Source: Vibrio europaeus
GTDB lineage: Bacteria > Pseudomonadota > Gammaproteobacteria > Enterobacterales > Vibrionaceae
Length of the DNA: 64,000 bases
Reading direction: 5' to 3'
Assembly (NCBI RefSeq): GCF_001695575.1
Contig: NZ_LUAX01000001.1
Location: forward strand, 1,054,001 to 1,118,000
Shown piece by piece: positions 44,698-53,691 of this stretch. The notes beneath the pieces are model-generated. The model did no database searches. It had not been told where the DNA came from and saw only the letters and a list, made by a program, of their open reading frames with translations. Made by a program: the position numbers and the translations under genes. The number at the start of each line of letters is the position of its first letter. Within the stretch, counting starts at the first letter, position 1.

Positions 44698-45603
44698 TTA
44701 AAGTTCACTCAGACGAGTTTTGACCAAATCTTGTGTTTCCTCAATCCACGCGTAACGTTTAGTGTACAAACGACGTTTGGTTTTCTTAAGTGTACTCGGG
44801 TCTTTGCGCGGTGGCTGAAGTGGAATTTTGTACATAAACTTCGAGACTTGTTCACCACCATACTCAGTCCATAGTTCGGCATAGTTGTAGGTAATACTTG
44901 AACGCTTCGAACCTGTGTATCTCAGAGCTTGATAAATATGACCTTTATTTGTGATACCAAATACATTGTCTACTTGCCATTCGCGTGCAAGCATCAGCAA
45001 AACTTCAAGCATTAACGCTTTTGGACGTAAACCATGAATACTGCGAGTCAGTGACTTAATAATCTCTCCTCGATCACTAATGTGGTCCCCAGGCCCTTGT
45101 AGTGCACCAATGTGGATGTCTCTATGTGGCGTAGTCGAGAGATTAAACGCCAACGTAAACAGATCACGGTTGTTCTCATCTGTCAGCTTTAGTGCCAATG
45201 AGCCTTCTCTTTCAGGCCCCGCACACAACAGCAGCTTACAATCCATGATTTCAGCGAGAAGCCAACCTTCATTAGAGTAAAAGTCTATGAAACCTCGGCC
45301 ATACATTTCATGGAGGGTTTTAAAATGCTCATAAATTTTCTTCGCGCGTTGTTCTGGGCGCCAGTTCAAGCAAACATAAGGTTTAAGAGGCTTTTCGAGC
45401 AATCGCGGGTTAACGTCCGTGATGGTTTTTAGATCGGGCTGATCGAAGAGTTCTTGCATCTGTTTTAAAACGCCTGGTTTAAGCAACGACCATAAGCAAA
45501 AACGCGCGTTATACCGTAGCTTTTTAAGCCCATGAATATCCGGATATACGGCTTCAGCGACTTTAGGAAGCGACAAAACAAAATTAAGGTAGTTGGCTGA
45601 CAT
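44698..45603 (-). CDS. VirK/YbjX-family protein (DUF535)
   Basis: 301 aa soluble basic protein. The segments RYNARFCLWSLLKPG, YGRGFIDFYSNEGWLLAEI, LFTLAFNLS, IGALQGP and the later IRSIHGLRPKALMLEVL-like stretch (SIHGLRPKALMLEVL) fit DUF535, which includes Shigella VirK and E. coli YbjX. Biochemical role unknown; some members are linked to envelope or virulence functions. Stand-alone gene with its own terminator. Confidence 0.85.
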   Translation of the reverse strand: MSANYLNFVLSLPKVAEAVYPDIHGLKKLRYNARFCLWSLLKPGVLKQMQELFDQPDLKTITDVNPRLLEKPLKPYVCLNWRPEQRAKKIYEHFKTLHEMYGRGFIDFYSNEGWLLAEIMDCKLLLCAGPEREGSLALKLTDENNRDLFTLAFNLSTTPHRDIHIGALQGPGDHISDRGEIIKSLTRSIHGLRPKALMLEVLLMLAREWQVDNVFGITNKGHIYQALRYTGSKRSSITYNYAELWTEYGGEQVSKFMYKIPLQPPRKDPSTLKKTKRRLYTKRYAWIEETQDLVKTRLSEL

Positions 45604-45754
45604 ATAGAACTCTCGATTTTCTGTATGGGACTTTGCTCTTAAAGTCGGTGCCTATTAATTGGTTAGGCAAGCGATAGTGCACAGTGTACAAAATCAGAAA
45701 AATGAGATGTAGATCTACTTTGTCGTTACTTTGTCACGCCTTTGTCAGCCTCGA

Positions 45755-47041
45755 TTACAAATTAGGGAATGTCAGAGTGAATTGAGCGCCACCCAAAGTG
45801 CTTTGACCGACTTCAACAGTGCCTTGATGCCGTTTAACGATTAGGTCAACAATCGCAAGCCCTAAGCCAAATCCACTGTTTTCTTTGTTTCTTGACGCGT
45901 CAGCACTGTAAAATGGCTGGAAAATTGATGACCAATGTTCAGAAGGAATGCCGTTGCCATCATCTTCTACTATGAGTACTAGGTGTCCATCAGACTCTTT
46001 TACGCTTAGCTGCACTTGATCTTTCGCATACTTAACGGCATTCGAAAGCAGATTCACTACTCCGCGCTTTAACAATGAGCGGTCTGCACACAGCTCTACA
46101 TTACTTTCGATATGGAGTGTAATGCTAATATCGCGACTGTTGGGTAAACGCTGGACGACTTCAGGTAGAAAATGATTCAAATTAAGCTGCTCTAGGCTCA
46201 GCTCGGTTTCAGGACGTTCCATCTTAGCGAAATACAGTAGCTCATCGACCATTCGCTCCATTTCTTCGGTATCTTCGATAATGCTCGCTATTTTGTCATG
46301 CTGCTCTTTAGACATGTTCTGGTCTTGCAACATTTCAGCTTGCCATTGAATTCTAAAAATCGGCGTTCGCAAATCATGGGCAACCGCATTGGTTAAGAAA
46401 CGGTTACTAGCAATCAAGTTGGATATCTTATCTGCCATATCGTTGAAGCTGGTATTCAATCTCCCGACGGCATCTCTGCCTTTAGTCGGAGCCCTAACGT
46501 TAAAGTCGCCCTGAGCAAACTTAACTGTCGCATTTTCTAGTAGCCGCACTCTGCGGCTCAAGAACAAAATCAAACACAGTGAGTAGACAAAGAAGCCACC
46601 GAGAATGAAGCCCCAAACAATATCATCGTCAAATTCAATTGCTTGACGGAGTTCAGTTTGAAAATCTGGCGAGATATAGTAAATCTCATTAGGCTCTAAC
46701 AGCTTAAACCAGAAATGTCTGTCTTCATCAAAATATATATTGAGATTCGATTGGTCGTGGGTGAAAAAGTTGGCGACGTCTTTTGGTACATCAGACAGGT
46801 TAACAATGAACAGGGTTTTGGCCGTTTTTTCTACGACGCGTTCCATAGTATTAATGGCCGCTTCTTTACCTTGGTTTTGGTAAATAGTCAGCACCATATC
46901 CCTAAACGCTTCGCCTTCTCTCTCCTGCAGTACATAGTCATAATCTGGATTGAGTTCATAGATAATGTACTCATACGCAAAAATACTTAATGTAAATAAG
47001 ATCAATAAACCGATAAACGATTCCAAGTAAATTCTGCGCAT
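45755..47041 (-). CDS. RstB-like sensor histidine kinase
   Basis: 428 aa. Membrane segments near 7-25 and 143-162 enclose a periplasmic domain of about 115 residues; HAMP (RAPTKGRDAVGRLNTSFNDMADKI), HisKA with NAVAHDLRTPIFR, HATPase (LLSNAVKYAKD, DDGNGI, GLGLAIVDL). HAMP and dimerisation segments resemble E. coli RstB. It lies 27 nt after an RstA-like regulator. Confidence 0.9.
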   Translation of the reverse strand: MRRIYLESFIGLLILFTLSIFAYEYIIYELNPDYDYVLQEREGEAFRDMVLTIYQNQGKEAAINTMERVVEKTAKTLFIVNLSDVPKDVANFFTHDQSNLNIYFDEDRHFWFKLLEPNEIYYISPDFQTELRQAIEFDDDIVWGFILGGFFVYSLCLILFLSRRVRLLENATVKFAQGDFNVRAPTKGRDAVGRLNTSFNDMADKISNLIASNRFLTNAVAHDLRTPIFRIQWQAEMLQDQNMSKEQHDKIASIIEDTEEMERMVDELLYFAKMERPETELSLEQLNLNHFLPEVVQRLPNSRDISITLHIESNVELCADRSLLKRGVVNLLSNAVKYAKDQVQLSVKESDGHLVLIVEDDGNGIPSEHWSSIFQPFYSADASRNKENSGFGLGLAIVDLIVKRHQGTVEVGQSTLGGAQFTLTFPNL

Positions 47042-47068
47042 ATACCCTCTTAAGGTTAAGTTCGTCGA

Positions 47069-47791
47069 CTATAGCCAAGTATCTGGCACAAACAGATACC
47101 CTTTTCCTCTGACAGTAATGATGCGTTTTGGCGTTGCAGATGTGTCACCGAGTTTCTTACGCAAACTCACAATCTTGTTGTCGACGGTTCTATCTAGACC
47201 ATCATACTCAATGCCTCTTAACGTCTTGGTCAGTTGATCCCGAGACAACACTTCGTCAGGAGAACAAGCCAATGCCCATAGTAAGTCAAACTCACTATCA
47301 GACATTGAAACCACCTCGCCTGCCAATTCGCAAACTTTACGTGCATCATTAAGCTTCAACTGACCGAACTCTAGCACTTTCGAATTAGCTACTTGCGGTA
47401 TAGATTGAGTGTTCGCCTCAACTCTTCTCAGCAACATTCTCATCCGAGCGAGCAAGACTCGCGGTTTAATCGGCTTTGTTACAAAGTCATCTGCGCCAAT
47501 TTCTAGTGCTGCGACATGATCAAAATCATCATCACTGGCTGTCAGCATAAGCACTTTACCCGAGTAGCTTGGACGAATCTGTCTACAAATTGTCAGCCCA
47601 TCAACACCGGGCAGCATAAGGTCAAGGAGAACTATATCAGGCTGATTTTCAACAATGGCATCAATGGCACTTTCACCTTCTTCAAAAGTCGTAACATTGA
47701 ACTCTTGAGAGACGAAATATTCACACAGCATTTGTCGAAGCTTAGGGTCATCTTCAACAATAAATAGCGTCTGATTAGTGGGATTTGGCAT
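47069..47791 (-). CDS. RstA-like OmpR-family response regulator
   Basis: 240 aa. Receiver with IVLLDLMLPGVDGLTICRQIR (Asp57), typical RstA spacing, then winged helix with SDSEFDLLWALA, LRGIEYDGLDRTVDNKIVSLRKKLGD and the final RGKGYLFVPDTWL. Closely tracks E. coli RstA along its length. First gene of the pair with the downstream kinase. Confidence 0.92.
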   Translation of the reverse strand: MPNPTNQTLFIVEDDPKLRQMLCEYFVSQEFNVTTFEEGESAIDAIVENQPDIVLLDLMLPGVDGLTICRQIRPSYSGKVLMLTASDDDFDHVAALEIGADDFVTKPIKPRVLLARMRMLLRRVEANTQSIPQVANSKVLEFGQLKLNDARKVCELAGEVVSMSDSEFDLLWALACSPDEVLSRDQLTKTLRGIEYDGLDRTVDNKIVSLRKKLGDTSATPKRIITVRGKGYLFVPDTWL

Positions 47792-47886
47792 ATTAACTAA
47801 AGCATTGCATGACTAACATGGGAGTAATTCTAGCGTATTCGCTATCCCATTTCTGCAACAGAAACTGAATCAAAATCGCGACGAAG

Positions 47887-47930
47887 ACAAAAAAGTCGAA
47901 GTAATACCGGTTTTATGCTCACTTCGACTT
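47887..47930 (-). terminator. Terminator of the permease gene
   Basis: 10-bp arms AAGTCGAAGT / ACTTCGACTT with an 18-nt loop and TTTTG on the minus strand. Confidence 0.7.
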
Positions 47931-47945
47931 CACCTTAGAGTTTCA

Positions 47946-49208
47946 TTAGCCTAAAAACTTGGGCAATGAATCCGTTAAGGTCATGATGTGAATAGTGATG
48001 ACACTGACACCAAATACTCCAACGACAATAAGTGACCACTTTCCTCCAATGGCTCTGTAGTCGTTGTGGCTGGAAAGTAAATTGTCTGCCTTATTCAGAT
48101 TGCTTTGCCTAGATTTTCGGACTAACAACGCTGGGATGATGCATGCCCAAATCGCTGCCGCTGATGCCGCAAAACCAATTGCGACGAGAAAGCCAAAGGG
48201 GAGTAACAATGAAAATATGAGTGGTGGTAAAAAGGTCACTGACCAAGTTTTTAATCGGCCTCTCTTGTTATCTTTAAAATTGAAGACGTCCGCTAAAAAA
48301 TCGAATACCCCAAGCCCGACACCAACGAAACTCGATAAAATTGCAGCTGCAGAGAAAGCGCTAATGACATTAGAGACAAAGTCTGTCGGTATTACACCAC
48401 TTAAGCTACTGAGTAAGACATTGATATCACCGTCCTTTTCAATTATTTCGCCAAAGTGCATTCTTGGTAGATTGCCATAGATACTTACCAGCCAAACTGC
48501 ATAAATGAAAAAGGCAATTGTCGTACCTCCGACAATTGCCTTTTGCGCTTTCCGTTCATCCATGTAGTAATCTCGCATGGTCGAAACGGTATGATGATAA
48601 CCAAATGAGGCTAATGCCACAGGAACCAAAGCGAACATAAACTTACTTTGCTCCAAATTGATGTCTCTCCACATTTCACTCAAGTCGATGTTAAGCACTA
48701 GACCAGTAATACCAAACACGAAGCTAGCGACCATAAACAACATTAAAACGATTGAAAACTTGTCAACAACCCGAGTTGAATGCCAGACAAAAAAAGAAAA
48801 TACAGCGACAAACAAAATAGAAGCAAGCTTAGGGTTTAATCCCATGTACTGATTTATTATTAGACCCGATGAAGTTATATAGGCATAAAGCAAAACGCCC
48901 CCAACAAAATAGATCATTATGTTGTTGAAGCAGCTGATTGGTTTACCTAACAGATCCGTTGTAATCGAATCAAAAGATGATTTATAGGGATAGTTTTTCA
49001 ACACTTCCAATAGAAAGCATCCACTTAGTGTCATTATTAGCATAGTCACCACTAATATAAGCAAGGTCCATGCTACCCACGCACCTGCACCTGCACTTGG
49101 TAAACCAAGCATTCCTGCTCCAACACATACGCATGCAATGATGCACGACCCACCAAGAGTCGAAGGCGATTTTGTCGTTAGAGAATGATTCTGTTTCACA
49201 TTATCCAT
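47946..49208 (-). CDS. Aromatic amino acid permease (HAAAP family, TnaB/Mtr-like)
   Basis: 420 aa with about eleven membrane segments. The N-terminal GGSCIIACVCVGAGMLGLPSAGAGAW and the central FALVPVALASFGYHHTVSTMRDYY are family marks of tryptophan/tyrosine-specific permeases. Given tryptophanase nearby it is a good candidate to import tryptophan, but the two genes are separated by four others and are not an operon. Confidence 0.88.
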   Translation of the reverse strand: MDNVKQNHSLTTKSPSTLGGSCIIACVCVGAGMLGLPSAGAGAWVAWTLLILVVTMLIMTLSGCFLLEVLKNYPYKSSFDSITTDLLGKPISCFNNIMIYFVGGVLLYAYITSSGLIINQYMGLNPKLASILFVAVFSFFVWHSTRVVDKFSIVLMLFMVASFVFGITGLVLNIDLSEMWRDINLEQSKFMFALVPVALASFGYHHTVSTMRDYYMDERKAQKAIVGGTTIAFFIYAVWLVSIYGNLPRMHFGEIIEKDGDINVLLSSLSGVIPTDFVSNVISAFSAAAILSSFVGVGLGVFDFLADVFNFKDNKRGRLKTWSVTFLPPLIFSLLLPFGFLVAIGFAASAAAIWACIIPALLVRKSRQSNLNKADNLLSSHNDYRAIGGKWSLIVVGVFGVSVITIHIMTLTDSLPKFLG

Positions 49209-49277
49209 ATATAATAGACCTTTATATTTATAGGGTTCACCAATCGCTTTTTTACTAGAAATAATCTTTTAACGTAT

Positions 49278-49308
49278 AAAAAAAGCGCCAGAGCCGTAAC
49301 CCTAGCGC
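49278..49308 (-). terminator. Terminator of the ibrA-ibrB-like unit
   Basis: On the minus strand GCGCTAGGG / CTCTGGCGC forms a 9-bp stem with two wobbles, then TTTTTTTAT. Confidence 0.75.
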
Positions 49309-49373
49309 CAATTATTACAATAATTTAATAAATAGTTTTAAATTAACATTCTACGAATTATAAAATATTATGT

Positions 49374-49991
49374 TTACTCCCAAGCCTCTGAAAAGTCTTG
49401 ATCTTTGAATGCGGCTGCTAAGCCTGTCACTTGCTGCATTCGTAATACCTCATCGCGATCCATTCCAAGTTCACGGCATATTTTCTCGTTGCTCCACTCT
49501 AGCTCTCTTAATTGCATAACAAGGTTCGCGGTTAGCTCGACTTGATGTGTTCCACGAGCAACATTGTGTCGTACTGAAGTAGACATACTCTTTTCTTCAG
49601 ACTTATTCATCACAATCGCAGGGACGTATCCTGATATAGGTTGTAACTCTGAGTTTGATTTGATCAATTCGAATCGATGGAACCCATCAATTAACACGTA
49701 TTGGTCACAACCTACGATTTGATTAACAATAACCGGCATTGTTAGGCCATCTTGTTGAATAGAATGTTTAAGTAACCGATTCTCCGGTGAAGCCATCTTG
49801 TTCGGATTGTAGTGATTTGCCGATATCATCTCTAATTTCAACATCTGTACATTGCAAACTGGGGGCAGATTTGGGTTCAATTTGCACAATAAGTGGGTAA
49901 CTTGATTATACAAAGCGACAGAAGCATCCAGATGCCCAACGTCTTTTAACCCATCTGAACTGAGTAACGACATAACAAACTTACTTTCCAT
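49374..49991 (-). CDS. IbrB-like ParB-domain protein
   Basis: 205 aa from the ATG inside the end of the upstream gene (GGTGG ahead). ParB-type N-domain: VIVNQIVGCDQYVLIDGFHRFELI and the RHNVARGTH box, then a helix-turn-helix-like WSNEKICRELGMDRDEVLRMQQVTGL. Pairs with a DUF3440 PAPS-reductase-like protein as in E. coli IbrA/IbrB, which raise expression of immunoglobulin-binding Eib proteins. No ParA partner nearby, so a plasmid-partition role is unlikely. Confidence 0.85.
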   Translation of the reverse strand: MESKFVMSLLSSDGLKDVGHLDASVALYNQVTHLLCKLNPNLPPVCNVQMLKLEMISANHYNPNKMASPENRLLKHSIQQDGLTMPVIVNQIVGCDQYVLIDGFHRFELIKSNSELQPISGYVPAIVMNKSEEKSMSTSVRHNVARGTHQVELTANLVMQLRELEWSNEKICRELGMDRDEVLRMQQVTGLAAAFKDQDFSEAWE

Positions 49992-51228
49992 AAAAGCCAC
50001 CACGTCCAACATAATCGTTGTACAAAGAATGGTATTGCTGAGCAACCGCTTTGTTGTAGCCAAATGAAAGGCCTCTGCACCAATAGTCATTCTTTATCAG
50101 AACTTTGCAGATCCTCCTCCAACTAGGGACTTGTTTTTTTGCCTCTAACTTAGAATCGGCGAAATCAGGAATACGTCGAATCCCTTTATGGTGTCCGTTG
50201 CGGCGCCACCATTGAAGAAATTTATAGATTCGCTCACGGTAATGCTTCTCGACATGCGGAGGCATAGTACTGAGTAAATGTTTACTATATTGACGATAGG
50301 TAAATCCGTGAGGCAGTTTAAAACGATAGTAACCAACGATACGTCCCTGCTCTTTTGAATACCTCGCGCCGAAGTTACACCCTTCAACGCGATCAACCAG
50401 CTTTTGCCAAGTGTCCGGTTCTAGAATTTGATAGAGCCAGAGCCCTTTGCGCTGTTCATCGCCAAACGGTTGGCAGAGGCGCTGCTGAGAAATAGAGACA
50501 CCAGCTTTGTGCATCAAATCGTAGACTTTGTTGTAATCCCATTGCCTACGACCATTCGCAATCCAGATATCTCGTGTTTTCCAGTCGTATATAGGATAAG
50601 CCATATAGACGTCTTGCTGCATCTTCGTCGTCCACGGTAAATGATGGAATTTGTCTTTATATTGATTTTTAATTGTGTTGTAGCGATTCAAGGATTCATC
50701 GGCTCTTAAGCCAATTAGCACTGCAATCTTTGTTTGTTTTTGTTGTTGATACCAATGCGCGAAATCAAACACAAAATCCTCAAACTCCATTCCAGGGTAG
50801 AAAAAAGGGAGCTCGTTTGGGTCGTTAAATACCCCAAACACATCAGGCAGTTTACGGACCCAATTCACCTTTTTCCTTTCGTCCCAACACACCCATTTGG
50901 GCTCGAACTGAGATACCGAGTTGCGCAAAGCAATAGGTAGGCAGATCCAGTATGGGCGAATCTTATTGGTCGCAACCATGCGTTCAATAAACCCTTCGGT
51001 CTCCTTATATTGAGCTTCAAAATCAACAATTAATGTATCAATAGGCAGTCGGTCTCTACGCTGAGCTTCTTCAATGGCAAGATTAAGTAATACTCCTGAA
51101 TCCTTTCCACCCGAGAAGGAGACATAGAGGTGTTCAAAATGGTCATAGATATATGAAATCCGCTCTTGCGCCGCGAGCATGACATCTTTACCGAGCAGAG
51201 ACTTTTTACGACTTCGTTGCCGAACCAT
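49981..51228 (-). CDS. IbrA-like PAPS-reductase-family protein (DUF3440)
   Basis: 415 aa. PP-loop SFSGGKDSG (about 37-45), the EAQYKETEGFIERM block, LIGLRADESLNR and a long C-terminal DUF3440-like part with WDYNKVYDLMHKAGVSISQQRLCQPFGDEQRKGLW. Adenylating-type nucleotide chemistry is inferred from the PP-loop; real substrate unknown. Ribosome binding site AAAGGAAT. Overlaps the IbrB-like gene by 11 nt. Confidence 0.87.
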   Translation of the reverse strand: MVRQRSRKKSLLGKDVMLAAQERISYIYDHFEHLYVSFSGGKDSGVLLNLAIEEAQRRDRLPIDTLIVDFEAQYKETEGFIERMVATNKIRPYWICLPIALRNSVSQFEPKWVCWDERKKVNWVRKLPDVFGVFNDPNELPFFYPGMEFEDFVFDFAHWYQQQKQTKIAVLIGLRADESLNRYNTIKNQYKDKFHHLPWTTKMQQDVYMAYPIYDWKTRDIWIANGRRQWDYNKVYDLMHKAGVSISQQRLCQPFGDEQRKGLWLYQILEPDTWQKLVDRVEGCNFGARYSKEQGRIVGYYRFKLPHGFTYRQYSKHLLSTMPPHVEKHYRERIYKFLQWWRRNGHHKGIRRIPDFADSKLEAKKQVPSWRRICKVLIKNDYWCRGLSFGYNKAVAQQYHSLYNDYVGRGGFYGK

Positions 51229-51612
51229 ATTCCTTTCCTCATTTAGTTAATGAAACTAGGTTTATGCTTTCGAAAATAGGCAATCTAAATTTAGTTGGCT
51301 GTGATATTCAGGATTGAATCAACGATAAGCCTTCTAAAGGCTAAAAGACTTAATATTATGTTTTTATTCATTAATTATTATTTAATAAAGACTGATAAAA
51401 ACTAAAGATAAGTAATGATTAATTTACTAGCCAATAACTCGAGATGACATTTAGATTGGTCATGTGAAGTGGATTCTTTGCTCACTCAGGCGTCTATCCT
51501 AACTTTGGCTAGGTTTTCACTTCACAACTTCACTTTCCGACACACTAGCTACTTCTAGCTAAACTTCACTTCGCTGTGTTTTGGGGTGGCAAATGCCACC
51601 CCACTTTTTATT
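51229..51612. other. 384-bp non-coding, AT-rich region
   Basis: Upstream of the IbrA-like gene. No open reading frame of note. Contains a hairpin with GGGGTGGC / GCCACCCC (51583-51602) just past the lipoprotein gene; its T-run is on the plus strand, so it is an imperfect terminator for that minus-strand gene. Several TTCACTT repeats occur at 51520-51575. Confidence 0.5.
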
Positions 51613-52890
51613 TTAAGGTGACGGTGGCTCTGAGACGCACGTTGAATATGATTTTTCACTTGGCAAGCGACTTTCAACTCTTCCAGTGTCCATAAGCACA
51701 TTCCTCAACTTTACTCCTCCAGCAGTAATGTGGACATTTGCTGCAGCGTAGAAATACTTAACTGGCCAATCATATGTTGAGCCAATAGAATGGTCGCTTG
51801 CTAGTGCGCTTAGCTCCCCTTCAAGTGCTCTTCTCCAGTTGTCTCGCCCATTAAAATTGATCGCAGCTAGGTCAGCACAATAGCGATCATATTGCCCATA
51901 GTTACCACCACTAATAGTGGAAGTATCTTCGATACTTTCGTCAAATCCATCATTACGCATAAACGCAAATGTGTTAGAGCCACTGCCCCCATCGGCACCG
52001 AAACCTGAGTGTGTGTAACCAGAGTTATAAGGCGTTCTATCGGCAGTATAATACATGTAAGACATAACTTGTGGTCTAGCTGGCTCAGTGAACCATTTAC
52101 CATTGGCTTCACCAGAACTCCCAACAATGATATGCAGACAATCTTGATCCCGATGCGTCTTATTAGTATTACCCTCAACACCACAAGTTTCTAACTTTCT
52201 GGGTGTTTCAAGATGAACTACTGAAGATAGCAAACCATTGTACTCAGCTTGCACACTAAACTTACCTTTCGCACCAGCAACCAGTTTCCCGTCAGAATTT
52301 AGTCTGTAACATGGGTCTCCATTACACTCTTCAGAAATTGTATTCCAAGTGACTTCTGTCGTGATATCTTGCAAGTTGAGCTCATCATCAATGGTATATA
52401 CCTCAAGCTGAAACAATCGACCGGATAGTTCCTGATGTTGTCGTTGTATATGTGGTGCTGAGTTTGCTACTGGGGCTGGTCGAGTAAACTTGACGTGCAA
52501 TTTGGATGTATCCGTAGGCGTGTTGTCTTCGCTAGAGTCACCGTTACCAGAGTCACTGTTACCAGAACTTCCACCGGAACCAGAGTTACCACTATCACCA
52601 TTACCTGGACTTTCAGAGTCTCCTTGGTCGCCACCGCCACCAATCTCATCAGATGGAGCGTTCTCTTCTATCTCTGAGCTATCTCCTGTTTCTTGGTTTG
52701 TATTGTCTTGATTCTCGGTCGTCCCTGTAGACGTATCTTGTGTATCTCCGGTACCTGCCTGAGTAAGCTCTCCACTATCACTGCAACCGGAAAGGCCAAT
52801 CATCAAGCTTAAACCGCACGCCAACAGTCTTGACCGACGAACTTGTATATCTTTGTTTTTGTTGTGTGCTTGAGGGTTAGTCATGCTCAT
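51613..52890 (-). CDS. Surface lipoprotein with a Ser/Gly/Asn/Asp-rich linker
   Basis: 425 aa. Lipobox LSGC (Cys36), then about 90 residues of low-complexity Gly/Ser/Asn/Asp/Glu with no hydrophobic residues, a bacterial-Ig-like middle (VTWNTISEECNGDPCYRLNSDGKLVAGAKGKFSVQAEY) and a C-terminal domain whose YCADLAAINFNGRDNWRRALEGEL recalls DUF1566/lectin-like domains. Six or more cysteines in the folded parts suggest disulfides. Probably exposed at the cell surface, perhaps an adhesin. I cannot assign a named family. Confidence 0.8.
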   Translation of the reverse strand: MSMTNPQAHNKNKDIQVRRSRLLACGLSLMIGLSGCSDSGELTQAGTGDTQDTSTGTTENQDNTNQETGDSSEIEENAPSDEIGGGGDQGDSESPGNGDSGNSGSGGSSGNSDSGNGDSSEDNTPTDTSKLHVKFTRPAPVANSAPHIQRQHQELSGRLFQLEVYTIDDELNLQDITTEVTWNTISEECNGDPCYRLNSDGKLVAGAKGKFSVQAEYNGLLSSVVHLETPRKLETCGVEGNTNKTHRDQDCLHIIVGSSGEANGKWFTEPARPQVMSYMYYTADRTPYNSGYTHSGFGADGGSGSNTFAFMRNDGFDESIEDTSTISGGNYGQYDRYCADLAAINFNGRDNWRRALEGELSALASDHSIGSTYDWPVKYFYAAANVHITAGGVKLRNVLMDTGRVESRLPSEKSYSTCVSEPPSP

Positions 52891-53147
52891 GTTTAATTCC
52901 CACCTGTGACTTTACATATGTGTGCTTGTTCAGAAATCTGAGCAAGTGAGGTGAGAATATTTAAGCCGCGTACAACAAACGACTAATTGGTTTTAATTTA
53001 TTAATTTTAAATCATAAAAATCATGTACTTAAAAAATAATTTATCATTAATAATTTTGTAAGTTCTAGGGAGTTCTACAGAGTGCAAGTATTAAGATAAT
53101 TTGATAGGATGCGCTTCTTAAGAGTTCCAACTGTTACTGAGCTACCC

Positions 53148-53342
53148 ATGAACCGTAAAAAGAAGATCAACCAGATCCTGAAAGCCAAACAAAAAAAGAT
53201 GAATTCTAAGTTGCACAAGAGCAACAAGCCTCGCTACATCTCTAAAGCAGAGCGAGCGAAAATGGAGGAAGAAGAGCAGAGCCAGCAGCAGGTTGAAGCT
53301 ACTGAAGTAGCAGAAGAGCCACCTGAGACCAATGATAAGTAA
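53148..53342 (+). CDS. Small basic protein, DUF2986-like
   Basis: 64 aa from the ATG at 53148. Lysine-rich N-terminal half (MNRKKKINQILKAKQKK ... KPRYISKAERAK) and a glutamate-rich tail. Matches my memory of DUF2986, a family of gammaproteobacterial small proteins without known function. A TTG-less longer frame begins 13 codons upstream but adds unconserved-looking residues. Confidence 0.75.
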   Translation: MNRKKKINQILKAKQKKMNSKLHKSNKPRYISKAERAKMEEEEQSQQQVEATEVAEEPPETNDK

Positions 53343-53369
53343 CTAGCTTTATACTCCATAGACAAACGC

Positions 53370-53408
53370 AAAAAGCGCCAGCCGAGTTAACCTCGACTGG
53401 CGCTTTTT
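53370..53408. terminator. Bidirectional terminator
   Basis: AAAAAGCGCCAG / CTGGCGCTTTTT with an inner CGAG / CTCG stem; serves both convergent small genes. Confidence 0.9.
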
Positions 53409-53435
53409 AGAATCCAGCTTGTCTATTCAATATAT

Positions 53436-53621
53436 TTAGTCGTAGCTACCGTCAAATGAGACCAGTTTAATTTCTAGCTGCGCACCAAAATAACTTAAGG
53501 CAAGTTTAGGGTCTTTATTTTCAGACACTTTCTTACCAAGAGTTTCTAATAGTTCAGCCATAAAGTCTTTAACTGGCTGTTCTGCATCTGCCAAATGTTC
53601 TTCTAAATTGTGATTTTTCAT
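53436..53621 (-). CDS. Small acidic protein of unknown function
   Basis: 61 aa, helical, acidic, no signal peptide. Clean ATG with GGGT upstream, and the shared terminator lies just after the stop. I do not recognise a family; likely a conserved small Vibrio protein. Confidence 0.6.
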   Translation of the reverse strand: MKNHNLEEHLADAEQPVKDFMAELLETLGKKVSENKDPKLALSYFGAQLEIKLVSFDGSYD

Positions 53622-53691
53622 TATTTACCCAGCCATAACGTTATCAATCAATCGTTTATAGTTGAGTCCTTATTCAACAGAGGACACAAAA

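Noticed and set aside
48064..48480. A 138-codon plus-strand frame opposite the permease gene
   Set aside because: Lys/Pro-rich antisense of membrane segments; no start signals.
49374..49991. ParB-type gene as part of a plasmid or chromosome partition system
   Set aside because: No ParA gene or parS-like repeats nearby, and the overlapping DUF3440 PP-loop partner fits IbrA/IbrB instead.
51520..51602. TTCACTT repeats as a possible CRISPR-like or regulatory array
   Set aside because: Only a few 7-nt copies with irregular spacing; no spacer structure.
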